A stretch of 64,000 nucleotides of DNA from Rheum nobile (taxonomy: Eukaryota > Streptophyta > Magnoliopsida > Caryophyllales > Polygonaceae), in assembly GCA_027886185.1 (NCBI GenBank), contig WOAB01000109.1:9776501-9840500 (forward strand). Direction: 5' to 3'. Of the stretch, positions 54,860 to 64,000 are shown in pieces. A model generated the notes under the pieces. The model saw only the letters and a list, made by a program, of their open reading frames with translations. It did not search any database and was not told the origin of the DNA. Each line of letters begins with the position of its first letter. The first letter of the stretch is position 1. A program made the translations under genes and the position numbers.

Positions 54860-55701
54860 TGTTGAATTTCGGTTCAACTTCGTGAATGCGCCAAGGGTCA
54901 ACATACCCCCGGCCCAGATTTGTTGGTGATTTGTTTTTTGGGGGGATATCCTCTACAACTCTTCGACCTTCGGCCTCGCGTAACGCGAGATCTTCAGCTA
55001 CTGGCTTCAGCTTTCGGCGATGGTGCTCCACTGCTTTGCTTCATTTTGAACAGGGTCCTAGGCTTCGAATCTTGATCTCCGACTGCAGGGCTCTTCCTCC
55101 GCCTTGGCCTCCTGGATGTCAACCGCCTCTTCCTCGCCTCTACTGCTCCTACAAGCGTCGGATCCACCTGAAAAAGTCTCGGAGATGGCTTCCCCGAGAG
55201 CGGGCTCTCCGACACTCAAGTCAGCAAGTGGTTCACGAAATGGAAAGAAGCATAGGAAAATAGTAAGAAGGGAAGAAATAGAGCTTGCTTCGATCTCAAT
55301 CTCACACAAGTCTCTCAGGTTTATGCCTCGGTTGCTTGGAGAAGAAGAAGAAAAGTGAGCTGCAATGGAGTGCTCCAACTCACTTTCTCTCTCCTCTAAC
55401 TGAATTGTTATAAAAAAAAAGATCCCTTCTCTCTCTAAATCCCATGGCTTTTATAGATGTGGACCTATTCTTCTCTTACTTTCACGTGTCCCTCTACAGT
55501 TGGTTTCTCTTATTTTCCTCATGGGCTTTTCCTACTTTCTAATGAGCCTTCCTTCTGCTCAACGCGGCCCATGGTCACGGTGGGGCTTCGGCGGTTAGCA
55601 GCTTGTTCTCTGCGTAGATATGGCTCACTCAAATCTGAATCCTGGTTTGCAACTGATCCTACACATGGGAATCACTAGGGCAATTCTAGCTCGTGCTAAC
55701 A
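54860..55701 (-). repeat. 5' LTR of the Tat-like element
   Basis: 842 bp, TGTTGAATTTC to CGTGCTAACA on the plus strand, aligned with 42655-43495. A minus-strand TATA box (CTATAAAAGCC) lies at about 55456-55446. Confidence 0.9.
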
Positions 55702-56650
55702 TTGTAGGCGACTTTTGCAATACAGCTCTATATTAAAGGGACAGTTTGGTTTAGAATCGGTTCAAATCAAGTAAGGGACTACTTATAATTAAGATTGAAA
55801 TAGGGCGTCATGGTGACTCATCATATCACGTTGTGATTTTAACTAAAAGTAGGTAATTGTAGAATCTAGGAAACGTAGCACTACTACATAGGTTAATACA
55901 ACCAATTTGCCAAGAGTGTTCGGCAATCGGCATGTCGGGTGTTTGGGCTTTTGGGCCCACCATGATGCAAGCCCATTAATGACCTTTAGCCCATTATTTC
56001 GTTATCCACAAGAATATAGGGGTTTTATGGATGGACGAATCCATCGAAACCTCGCAGATTTTGTTCCTAGGTTGTGCTTGTATTAAGAGTGTCAGATGAT
56101 ATTGATGGGTCATAAAAACATTGCAGCTTGAAACACTAGTAACCTGTGATATGGACCCAAATTTGAAAACTAACCGTAAATACTAATCACATAATCTTTA
56201 AAAAATCTGGTTTCTTATCCAATGCCCTAAGGGTACAGTATAAAAAAAACAATTATGTAATAGGGTAAACTAGACAAAACATTCTATATAGTAGCGATTT
56301 CATAAAATTACTGCTAAAAATAGATATTATTTAAAATCACCCATTGTCCAGGTTTTGTGTTCATCAGCAGATTATTTTTCACAATTACAAGAGTGTACCA
56401 TACTTGAATACATTATGCTACAATCACAGATTGTAGCTGTGAAAATAATGCCCTTCTCCACCATTGCTTGAGAGGGCAAATAATAAAATCTGCAGAATCC
56501 ATCCTAGCTAACAAATGTTAAATTGAAAGTGAGGAAAATCAAGCACAAATGAATCAATTCAGGTCTTGAAAGAATCATATTTAGAGAGCCATGCTCGTCC
56601 GAGTGCAATTCTCACGACAAACCTTGATCAACGACGAGTACCCGGATTAT
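55702..56650. other. Intergenic DNA and 3' flank of the desaturase gene
   Basis: No element end, RNA gene or coding region is recognised. The right part presumably includes the 3' untranslated region of the desaturase. I did not find an unmistakable poly(A) signal. Confidence 0.5.
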
Positions 56651-59228
56651 TCAAAGATCTGGGTCTGCTTGATAATAGACAACATCCCCAATGTCACTAA
56701 CGAAGTGGTCTTTCTTCATGCTTCTAATAAGGTCGCCCAGCAGGTGAAATGGGAGCGGCCAGGATTTCTTTGGCTCTCGGTAGTACTTGCCTAGAACAGG
56801 CTTTGCTGCCTCAGTCTAGTATTCAATATAACGACAAGTCAAGAAGATTTCAATCAGATCCAGAAATGAATTGCAGGAAGCTGGTAAATATTGCAAAAAG
56901 CTCTTTTAAGTAGAGATGTTGTTTACCGCTTCTATTAGGTGGTAATGTGGGATCTGAGGGAAAAGATGATGGATGACGTGGGTGCCAATATCATGATGGA
57001 TGTTGTTGATCCAACCGTAGTCACGGTCAAGTGTTGTCAACCCTCCTTTGAGATAACTCCATTCCTGAATAGTGGAATTTGGGTTAGACAATAATGAGGA
57101 GTCTTAAAAATGTTTAAGCACAATGTTAGGAAAAGAAAGTGTGCTTCAACGTTGTCAATTTGGAAACTGTTAAGACGAAAAACAAGTAGGAACACCTTCA
57201 ACTTAAATGCCATTCAATACCAAGTAAGCCGTAAATAAACCATGAGACACGAAAACAATAAGGGGCCAATTGCTTAGCGCCAGACTAATGTGATGATTCA
57301 CAAATGTTTTTAATTGAAAAACTATGTTTACATTTAGGCTAACTGCATGCACTCACTAAGTGAAAAAGCAAAATCATAGCAGGAGTGGTTGACAAGATTT
57401 TCAGGGTGGGTTAGTTATGATTTGCAGCATCATTTAACAGATATTATTCGAATATTTTCAGGGGGGGAAAAAACAACCCCTTGGTTTACGAGACACTGCC
57501 TTGAAGACCCAATCTCCATATTTTAGGAACTTGGAAATCTTTGAAAAGTGATTCTCTCTTTCACTAATTCTACCTAATTTGCAACAGGCTGCTGCATTAT
57601 TTAACTGAGCGCTTTCAATGCAAGTAATCAACGGGCACATGCTAGGACGAATTAAGAGATCCATACCTTTCCACGATACCAAGGAAGCTTATCCTCATGC
57701 CCATGGTGATGCAAATAAGTAACCAAGTCCAGCCACATAACGAACAACTGCAAACAGAGGCGGTAACGTCAGTACAAACATCCAGTTCAACAAGCAGCAT
57801 AAAGAACAAGAAGGGTATGGAAAAAAGAAGCACACCATGTAAGGTACACCATACAGCTTGATCACTTGAACAGGGCCCGTAACAATTGACAAACCGAAAA
57901 GCAAGGCAGCCATTGCAGACCAGCAAGCCGTAGATGTGATGATATCTTTTCTCTCATTTGGAGCAAATAATTCACTGCTTGGATCAAAATGTGAACCAGA
58001 CTTTCCAGGACTTCGATTCCACTATCATCAAAAGTTGCAATGCAATAATTCATTATCAAATAACATCCAGGATAGTAAGGATGAAACAAGTACAAGTACA
58101 ACTGAGAATTATACTTTTAACATACCAGGTAAAAAGGGTAGGCAAGCAAAGGAAACGGCAAGGTAAACCTCAATTTCTTCGTTGAGCTATTCAAACTCCT
58201 GTATATCCTTTCAGGCAACTAGAAGAAAAAATAATTACGACAAGAGAAGAAATTATTTCATATTCAAATCAGCAAAGTTCATGTAGAATGAGAAACGTTT
58301 GATAAAGCAAATGGCTTACTGGGTGCCATGATTCGTCATTCTCCACGTGCCCATGGTTTTGATGATGAGTCCTGTGACTAATCCTCCTAAGATGACCACC
58401 AAGAGTATTATTTTCAGTATCAATTAAGTCAATAGCCACATACTGCAAAAGGTCTCATTTCCACCTATGAAAAATTAAGTTTAGAGCTTTAAGCTTATTA
58501 GAGAGGGTACCATCCATGGTAAGGAACAAGGATTGAAGAATGAAGAAAGTGACCAACAACACTATTCAACTTTGGATTGTTTGAAAAGCTTCCATGACCA
58601 CTGCAAAACAGAATCCAACAAACACAGGAAAGGAATCAATGAAACAAAAAGGCCACTAACTTGCACTTACAGAAAACCTCAAGAAAAAGCAGGCAAAAAC
58701 ATGGCAGTGGTTCACCCACCAGTCATGACCAAGAACAAAGAGTGCCCAGAACATAGTCCCTTGGGCAAGCCAGTAGAGAGGCCAAACAAGCCAATTGTTG
58801 AAGTAAGCCGCGCCCGCTGCCAATCCCAAGACGATAGCAACATCCCTAACCACAAAGCACATTGATTTCCATGGGTTCTTCACCCAACAATGCTTTGGAA
58901 TGGCATCCCTGATGTCTGCCAATTTGAAGGGAGGAGGAGATCCTGGGTCAAAGAGTTCACCATCATCTCCCAACCCATTAATCCCACTAAACTTCCCGTT
59001 ATGTCCCTCCTCCTCATCTAGAGGTATCTCTACCGTGAGAGGAGCACTGACCTTCACCTTCCAGTTCTTCTCCTTGAAAGAACAGCCAGAAACCCAGAAT
59101 GTGGGGCGCATCAGGTTTGGAGTACTAAAATGGCTGAGTTCAAGAACTTGGGTAAGCCCTATACTGGGTCTAGAGTATGCTCTAGGAAGAGGTCTCAAAC
59201 CACATCCTGGGAGGACCCAACTCGCCAT
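56651..59228 (-). CDS. FAD7: Plastidial omega-3 fatty acid desaturase, eight exons, intact
   Basis: Exons on the minus strand: 59228-58720, 58600-58511, 58386-58320, 58218-58126, 58021-57836, 57747-57667, 57064-56927, 56815-56651 (509, 90, 67, 93, 186, 81, 138, 165 bp; 1329 bp, 442 residues). All seven introns are GT-AG and the frame is open throughout. The enzyme desaturates 16:2/18:2 to 16:3/18:3 acyl chains on chloroplast membrane lipids. The N-terminus (MASWVLPGCGLRPLPR) is a transit-peptide type. The three iron-binding His boxes are present: HDCGH across the exon 1-2 junction, HRTHH in exon 3 and HVIHH in exon 7. Hydrophobic membrane segments follow box 1 and lie in exon 5. FAD7 and FAD8 cannot be told apart here. 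The absence of an ER-retention tail and the long N-terminus argue against FAD3. Confidence 0.95.
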
Positions 59229-59700
59229 TAGAGAGACTTAGACGGGGCTTTCAGGCCTACAATTCAAAGGATGTTTGGTTTCAGGGTTATAACTCTCTCT
59301 GACGCAAAAGAGCGAACACTTGGAGGGTGTTATAAGGACCCAGTTTGCGAAGTAGAAGAGGAGAAAGGGGGATAACACAAGGGCAGTTCTCCTCCACGTC
59401 CTTAACAAACGAAAACAGATGCAAACACAAAAGGAGACGACTTGGGTTTTGCTCCGTGACGTCAAGTTGCGTGCTTTCCCCAAATAAAGTCTCTTATTTA
59501 TCAGATCCCCATTTGTTCGATTCTCAACTTGACTGTACCTGTTAGCGAGTGTACGTCCCCACACTTCCTTTGATGAATGCTAGATTGAACGACGGTAAAT
59601 TTGCAGCCTTTGAGTGGTGATTTGCGATGTTATTGCGGATGCAGGGAGAAGATAAATATACAAAACTGAGAGGGTTTTCGATATGGGTGCAGGTCGACCG
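59229..59700 (-). promoter_or_regulatory. 5' untranslated and promoter region of the desaturase
   Basis: On the minus strand a TATATTTAT lies at about 59665-59653 and a weaker TTATAAC at about 59330. Either could be the TATA element. A GCTAACAG/GTACAG sequence near 59540 could mark a leader intron. None is decisive. Confidence 0.3.
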
Positions 59701-59936
59701 AAGAGTGAAAGAAAGACTCTTCTCCCCCTACACAAGAATATGAAGATGGGCCGAAATTTGGCCTAGTTTTGCGTGGAGAATAAAAAGGAGATTGAATTGG
59801 TAAAAATTGAAACTTTGATTCTATTTCGTGTTTGGTTCGAAAGCAAATCTAGGTTATGGTTGGAAAATAAAACAGTTTAACCAAATTTGATGAATGATAT
59901 CAATTGTTTGGTTTATATTGGGAATTAGATGGACAT

Positions 59937-60350
59937 TTTTTTTTTAATAAGGTAAAAATTCGAGTACCGACAACAATGTCGAAAAATTCAAGAGACCGAT
60001 ATATCGGCAATCGAAAAACCGGCTAAGAATAACAAAACAGACAAAGAAAAATACAACAAGCAAAAGCGAGTCAAACGAACTAGGGAGAGAGGTGAGTCAA
60101 TCACAACTCAACCGACAGTGCCACCAGAACAAGGGTCAAATAGGATGAATCATGGGTATGTGTTGAATGGACTACCATGACGTTGCCCTCACCTAGATGA
60201 AGGATCTTCAAACTCTGACGTTGCCTACAATGGATCTTCAGGAGCCTCAACAATCACGACCACAATCGGAACAACTCGATCTTCACCTACATCAACTCAA
60301 CAAAAGCAACTAACACCCAACCAGAACAATTCGATAGCCTTTTTTTTTTT
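59937..60350 (-). mobile_element. Probable 5'-truncated LINE 3' end
   Basis: On the minus strand the region ends TCGAATTTTTACCTTATT followed by a run of A, preceded by TTTTGTTATTCTTAGCCGG, a layout like plant LINE 3' ends. No coding part or clear target duplication is seen. A second A-run on the same strand bounds its other side (about 60341-60351). Confidence 0.3.
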
Positions 60351-60351
60351 A

Positions 60352-61030
60352 TTGTTCAAAGTCGTGTATTCTTATAAATTATTAGACGATCGGAAATTAG
60401 TTATTTTCTTACATATTTTACGTGTTGATCAAAATTATTGGAGTTTTTTAATAAATAAATTTACACACATAAAAACAATATAAACATAAATTAAAAGTAA
60501 AAGAATTATACACGGATAATGATTACATCTTCATTTAACTATTCAAAATTTCATCAAATATAATGATAGAATTATTTTCCAAATTTATATGAACTGAACT
60601 CTAAAATATTGTTTTTACGGGTTTACCTTCAAACTTTTGTGCATGATACATTACTTCCAATATATGTAGAAAGAAAAAAGTGTATATTACATAAATCTCA
60701 TATAAGTTTTTTATAAAATTAGTAATATACAGAAAAACATTACATAAGATCAACCTATTTTGGTATTTATGCTATAAGAAAATAAAATCTACAACCCTTA
60801 TAATGCTTAAAACATAATTTATAAATAAATTACACACAACCGTCCATACAATCGAGGGTTTTCACAATCTCATCGAACACATGAAATTACACAAAGCACT
60901 TCTAAATCATATTGTTTTGACAAAATTACCCAACGAACTAAATATCACATTAACAAACTCATTTTAAGTGTTTTGATTGCAAAGAAATCACCCAAGCACA
61001 ATTTTACTTGAAAGAGATGTGGAGCGTACC
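60352..61030. other. AT-rich DNA without recognised features
   Basis: I see no gene, repeat end or RNA here. Confidence 0.4.
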
Positions 61031-63439
61031 TGTTGAGATTAGATGCGTATAAGCGAAATTTCAGAAAACTATTTTCTAGCATCGATCTCATGCATGAATC
61101 AATAGGGATCAAGTAGAAGTACAGTTACATACTTTTTGATGTGAATAAAGTCGTTCATGCAGAGCTTCAACGGAGATCGAAAGCTCCAAGTGTGGCTTCT
61201 CTACTTGGTCCACACGAGTCTGGATTCTGGATCGCCCTTAGTCTCGTCTGCTAGAACGAAGAACGAAAGACACAAGCTTGGCTTCCTTGGGGAGTTCGGC
61301 CGTACATGTATATTGGAGGAAAATTTATGTTTTCCTTTTGGTATACTTTACTTATAAGTACGTATCTTATCTTTGGTAATAGATATAATATCTTTATATT
61401 GTATCTATATCTTCTAATAAAATATATCCTTATCTAGTTATTATTAATAATAACTATTGGATAAGTGACATGTGAGAATATATATTAGGGTGAGAAATGA
61501 GAATGAATTATAGTCTTTGGATTACAAATAAATCAAAGGTTAGGATTTAACTTTCATTAAAAGGTCATGTGCATGGCACATGACCTCATTTTTTAGAGTT
61601 TGACTGGTCAAACCAGTCACCGGCGGTCAACGCCGGAGCTCCGACGTTGACCGGTCAAATTTTTTTTTTTTTTCAGGCACAATTTTTGGTTTGCGACTGT
61701 ATGTGCATTGATTTTTGCTTGTATGTGCATCGATATTGACTTGTATGTGCATTGATATTGCATAAAATCTGTATAGGATTTTTTATTATATGTGTGACTT
61801 TGTGTATGTGAAAACTCATGTATTTATCAGCATGTGCATATGTTTTAGCTTGTGTGTGCATAGATTTTGACATATATTTGCATCTAAATTCTACTTGTGT
61901 GTATTATTTTCTTGGGTTGAAATATTATGCATGAGTTTTGGCTTGTATGTGCACCTAAATTACATAAATTTTGCATAGGATTTTGATTATATGTGTGACT
62001 TTGTGTATGTGAAAACTCATGCACATACATGTAAAAACTTATGCATGCATTTCAGAGAATGTGCATATGTTTTGGCATGTGTGTGCATAAATTTTGACAT
62101 GTATGTGCATCTAAATTCTACTTGTGTGCGTTGTTTTCTTGGGTTAAAATGTGCATGAGTTTTGGCTTGTATGTGCATACCCATTGAAGTGTATGTCTTT
62201 TTACTTGCATGTGCATGTAAATTGAACTAGACGTGCATAGGGTTTGACTATATGTGTGATTTTTTATAAGTGGAAACTTATGCACACACATGTATAATTT
62301 TAAACACTTTAAAGAATGTGTATAGGTTTTGTCTTGTAAGTGAATGAATTTTGAATTGTATGTGCATCTAAATTTTACTTGTATGCATCGTTTTGTTGGC
62401 TTGATATGTGCATGATTTTTTGACTTGTATGTCCATACCATTTGAAACACACGTCTTTTTGCTTGAATATGCACATGTCAAAACTTATACACATACAGTG
62501 TACAACTCATGCACATTTTCTCTAGAAAACAATGCATATTTTATACAATCTTTAGATGCACATACATGTCAATATTGATGTACATACAAGCCAAATTTAT
62601 GCACATACAAGCCAAAATGTATGCACATGCCATCTCAAACAAAAATTAATCTTGGAAAAAAGTTGGGCTGCGAAAAATTCAATGGAGAAAAATGTCTGGA
62701 CAACACGTTATAAAATTTTAATGCACATACAAGTCAATATTGATGCACACACAAGTAACAAATGGTGCACATGCCAGCGCAAGCAAAAAGTGTACCCAAA
62801 AAAAAAAAAAAAACTTAGGCCGGACAACACCTTATAAAATTGTTATGCACATATAGGACAATATAGATGCACACACAAGCCAAAATGTATGCACATGCCA
62901 TCTTAAGTAAAACAATGACCCCGAAAAAAAAACTAGTCCGAAAAAAAAAAAATTGACCGGTCAACGTCGGAGCTCCGGCATTTACCGTCGGCGCTGACCG
63001 GCTGGTGACTGGTTTGACCGGTTAATTATCCACTTAAGTGGTCATGTGCATGAATAGTCAATCCTAGCTTTTGGATTTGGAAAATCCAAAGACTATGAGC
63101 TATTCTCATTTCTCACCATAATGTTCATTCTCACCGGATCCGCACCCATAACTATTATCTATTAATAATAAAAGCCAATCTCCCAACTTAAGTCATAGGG
63201 CCGAAATCCATGTCCAACATGGGCTTCCGGTTCAGTTTGATCCAGCCCGATAACTCTATGTGTGACCTCATATGACCCGGTTATTATAGCTACGAGCCTA
63301 ACCCGTTTAAGCCCATTAATCGTAGTTGGCTTCTAGCAAAGCACTACGATCCCTAAAATACCCGGAATGTAAATCTCCATTAATAGTCATATTCCATGTT
63401 TGGTAATTGCACCTTTGATTAAAGGACACAATTTCTTCA
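61031..63439 (-). repeat. Copia-type LTR, split by a foldback element
   Basis: On the minus strand the LTR starts TGAAGAAATTGTGTCC after a polypurine tract and ends CTCAACA at 61031. Its two parts (63439-63135 and 61471-61031) are separated by the foldback element. It is the 3' LTR of an element whose body lies right of the window. Without its partner the limits are provisional. Confidence 0.5.
61472..63134. mobile_element. Foldback element, non-coding
   Basis: Ends GTGAGAAT and ATTCTCAC enclose 1663 bp. Inverted arms of about 200 bp share GGTGAGAAATGAGAAT, ATAGTCTTTGGATT, GTCATGTGCATG, GGTCAAACCAGTCACC and CGGAGCTCCG. Inward of the arms the left part (61700-62480) is filled with degenerate TTGTATGTGCAT units, and the right part (62500-62900) carries the same unit inverted (ATGCACATACAAG). 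The whole could fold back on itself. No clear target duplication is seen and ORFs inside are products of the repeats. Confidence 0.75.
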
Positions 63440-63454
63440 ATCTCCCACTTGTCC
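63440..63454 (-). promoter_or_regulatory. Polypurine tract of the copia-type element
   Basis: On the minus strand ACAAGTGGGAGAT abuts the LTR start, the usual copia form. Confidence 0.55.
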
Positions 63455-64000
63455 TTAAAACAAGTGTGCAATGTTAAATCCCTTTGTCTCTTAATGTCTT
63501 ATTTGATGATATGATGACATCCATATCTCTTATCAAATGTGTTTCTTGAACTCTCGAGTTTGAACTGTCAAATAATGGATGATTATAAACTGTCAAATAA
63601 TCCATCCGAGCATAGCCATGCATTTTTCAGTTCTCGCTCTTCAAGTGGCCGAGACACCATTCATGTCCATGCATCGCAGTATACATGAAGCAGGATGACT
63701 TCTCCAGTATTGTATTACTATAGCTCCCACTCAACTCTTGGCAATCCCAATCACTGCCTTTATAACTGCATGTTACGGTCAGCTTTTAACAGCGTCAAAG
63801 ACATACCAATCATCAAGAGAAACCATATCATACTCATGTTTGAGGAATCTACCAATCATGGTTTAACTTAAAACTCTTCAAGCCCTTTTGAAGAGTCTTA
63901 AGGTGGGTCTGTCCTATATGTATCATCCATACACATCTATGTAATTGACTAGACATCTCTATGTCCCTATAGCCCATGAAACCTGGCGCTATCAGTCAAC
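63455..64000 (-). mobile_element. 3' non-coding internal region of the copia-type element
   Basis: It lies upstream of the polypurine tract on the minus strand. There is no pol in this part. It contains a direct repeat AAACTGTCAAATAAT(C/G)(C/G)AT near 63565-63605. The element continues beyond the window. Confidence 0.4.

Larger units (their letters stand above)
42655..55701 (-). mobile_element. Tat-like Ty3/gypsy element with antisense accessory gene, pol absent
   Basis: Two LTRs of matching length (841 and 842 bp) in the same orientation bound 13 kb. On the minus strand, the right LTR is followed by a primer site and a gag pseudogene. The left LTR is preceded by a polypurine tract. A gene of the putative gypsy-type transposon family lies on the plus strand next to the 3' LTR, the place where some Tat elements carry an antisense accessory ORF. 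No RT, RNase H or integrase is seen anywhere between. Three later insertions (46656, 49058, 50376) enlarge it. The flanks TTGTC and TTGTA may be a degraded duplication. Confidence 0.7.

Noticed and set aside
61673..62837. ORFs with repeated MHIQ/TYK residues on both strands
   Set aside because: They are translations of the degenerate TGTATGTGCAT repeats of the foldback element.
1..64000. Endogenous pararetrovirus or other integrated virus
   Set aside because: All RT-bearing regions fall into Ty3/gypsy, Ty1/copia or LINE types by motif order; no movement-protein or coat-protein arrangement of plant viruses was seen.
1..64000. CRISPR arrays or bacterial operons
   Set aside because: The tandem repeats lack unique spacers of even length, and gene structure is eukaryotic throughout.

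Overview
This is a stretch of nuclear DNA from a flowering plant, most likely a eudicot. It is mostly nested transposable elements, with one intact host gene near the right end. The plant assignment rests on a plastid-type omega-3 fatty acid desaturase gene with eight exons and GT-AG introns, and on element lineages specific to plants (Athila, CRM, Sirevirus, Tekay/Del-like and Tat-like LTR retrotransposons, a plant LINE, hAT and Mutator-like DNA transposons). I saw no bacterial or organellar gene block, no CRISPR array and no rRNA.

Layout, left to right. 1-3687: 3' half of an Athila-like Ty3/gypsy element (RNase H end, integrase with one nonsense codon, long non-coding tail, polypurine tract, LTR). 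3688-11570: a CRM-like Ty3/gypsy element whose gag-pol lies in one frame, broken by three in-frame stops and by a 1638-bp solo LTR (8335-9972) flanked by the 5-bp duplication CTTGT. 11756-17716: a Sirevirus (Ty1/copia) without its 5' part but with integrase, RT, RNase H, an extra ORF, several polypurine tracts and a 3' LTR. 17717-20131 plus 38309-38400: one LINE on the minus strand, split by the next feature. 20132-38303: a tandem array LTR-internal-LTR-internal-LTR-internal-LTR (four LTRs of about 2.48 kb, three internal regions of 2747 bp each), minus strand, with a single 5-bp target duplication (TAGTG) around the whole 18.2 kb. Each internal region keeps an intact 426-codon gag and a collapsed pol made of protease, RT/RNase H and pol-tail scraps. 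38599-42354: a Mutator-like element with TIRs of about 160 bp and a 10-bp target duplication, holding exon-like fragments and two convergent tRNA-like cloverleaves. 42655-55701: a Tat-like element on the minus strand with both LTRs, gag and primer-binding site but no pol, plus an antisense accessory ORF on the plus strand with its own TATA box. It contains later insertions: a Tekay-related LTR fragment with 21 copies of a 19-bp repeat, a 736-bp hAT MITE with an 8-bp duplication, and a 3.4-kb hAT element with a decayed transposase. 56651-59228: an intact plastidial omega-3 desaturase gene (FAD7/FAD8 type), minus strand. 59700-64000: a probable LINE tail, then a copia-type LTR (61031-63439) split by a non-coding foldback element.

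Only the desaturase looks like a working host gene. The three array gags are the only long intact retroelement ORFs; almost all other element genes carry nonsense or frameshift lesions. The most notable observations are the three-unit array sharing one target-site duplication, the cloverleaf with a UUA anticodon inside the Mutator-like element, the antisense gene of the Tat-like element, the duplicated promoter module in the array LTRs, and the 19-bp repeat array.
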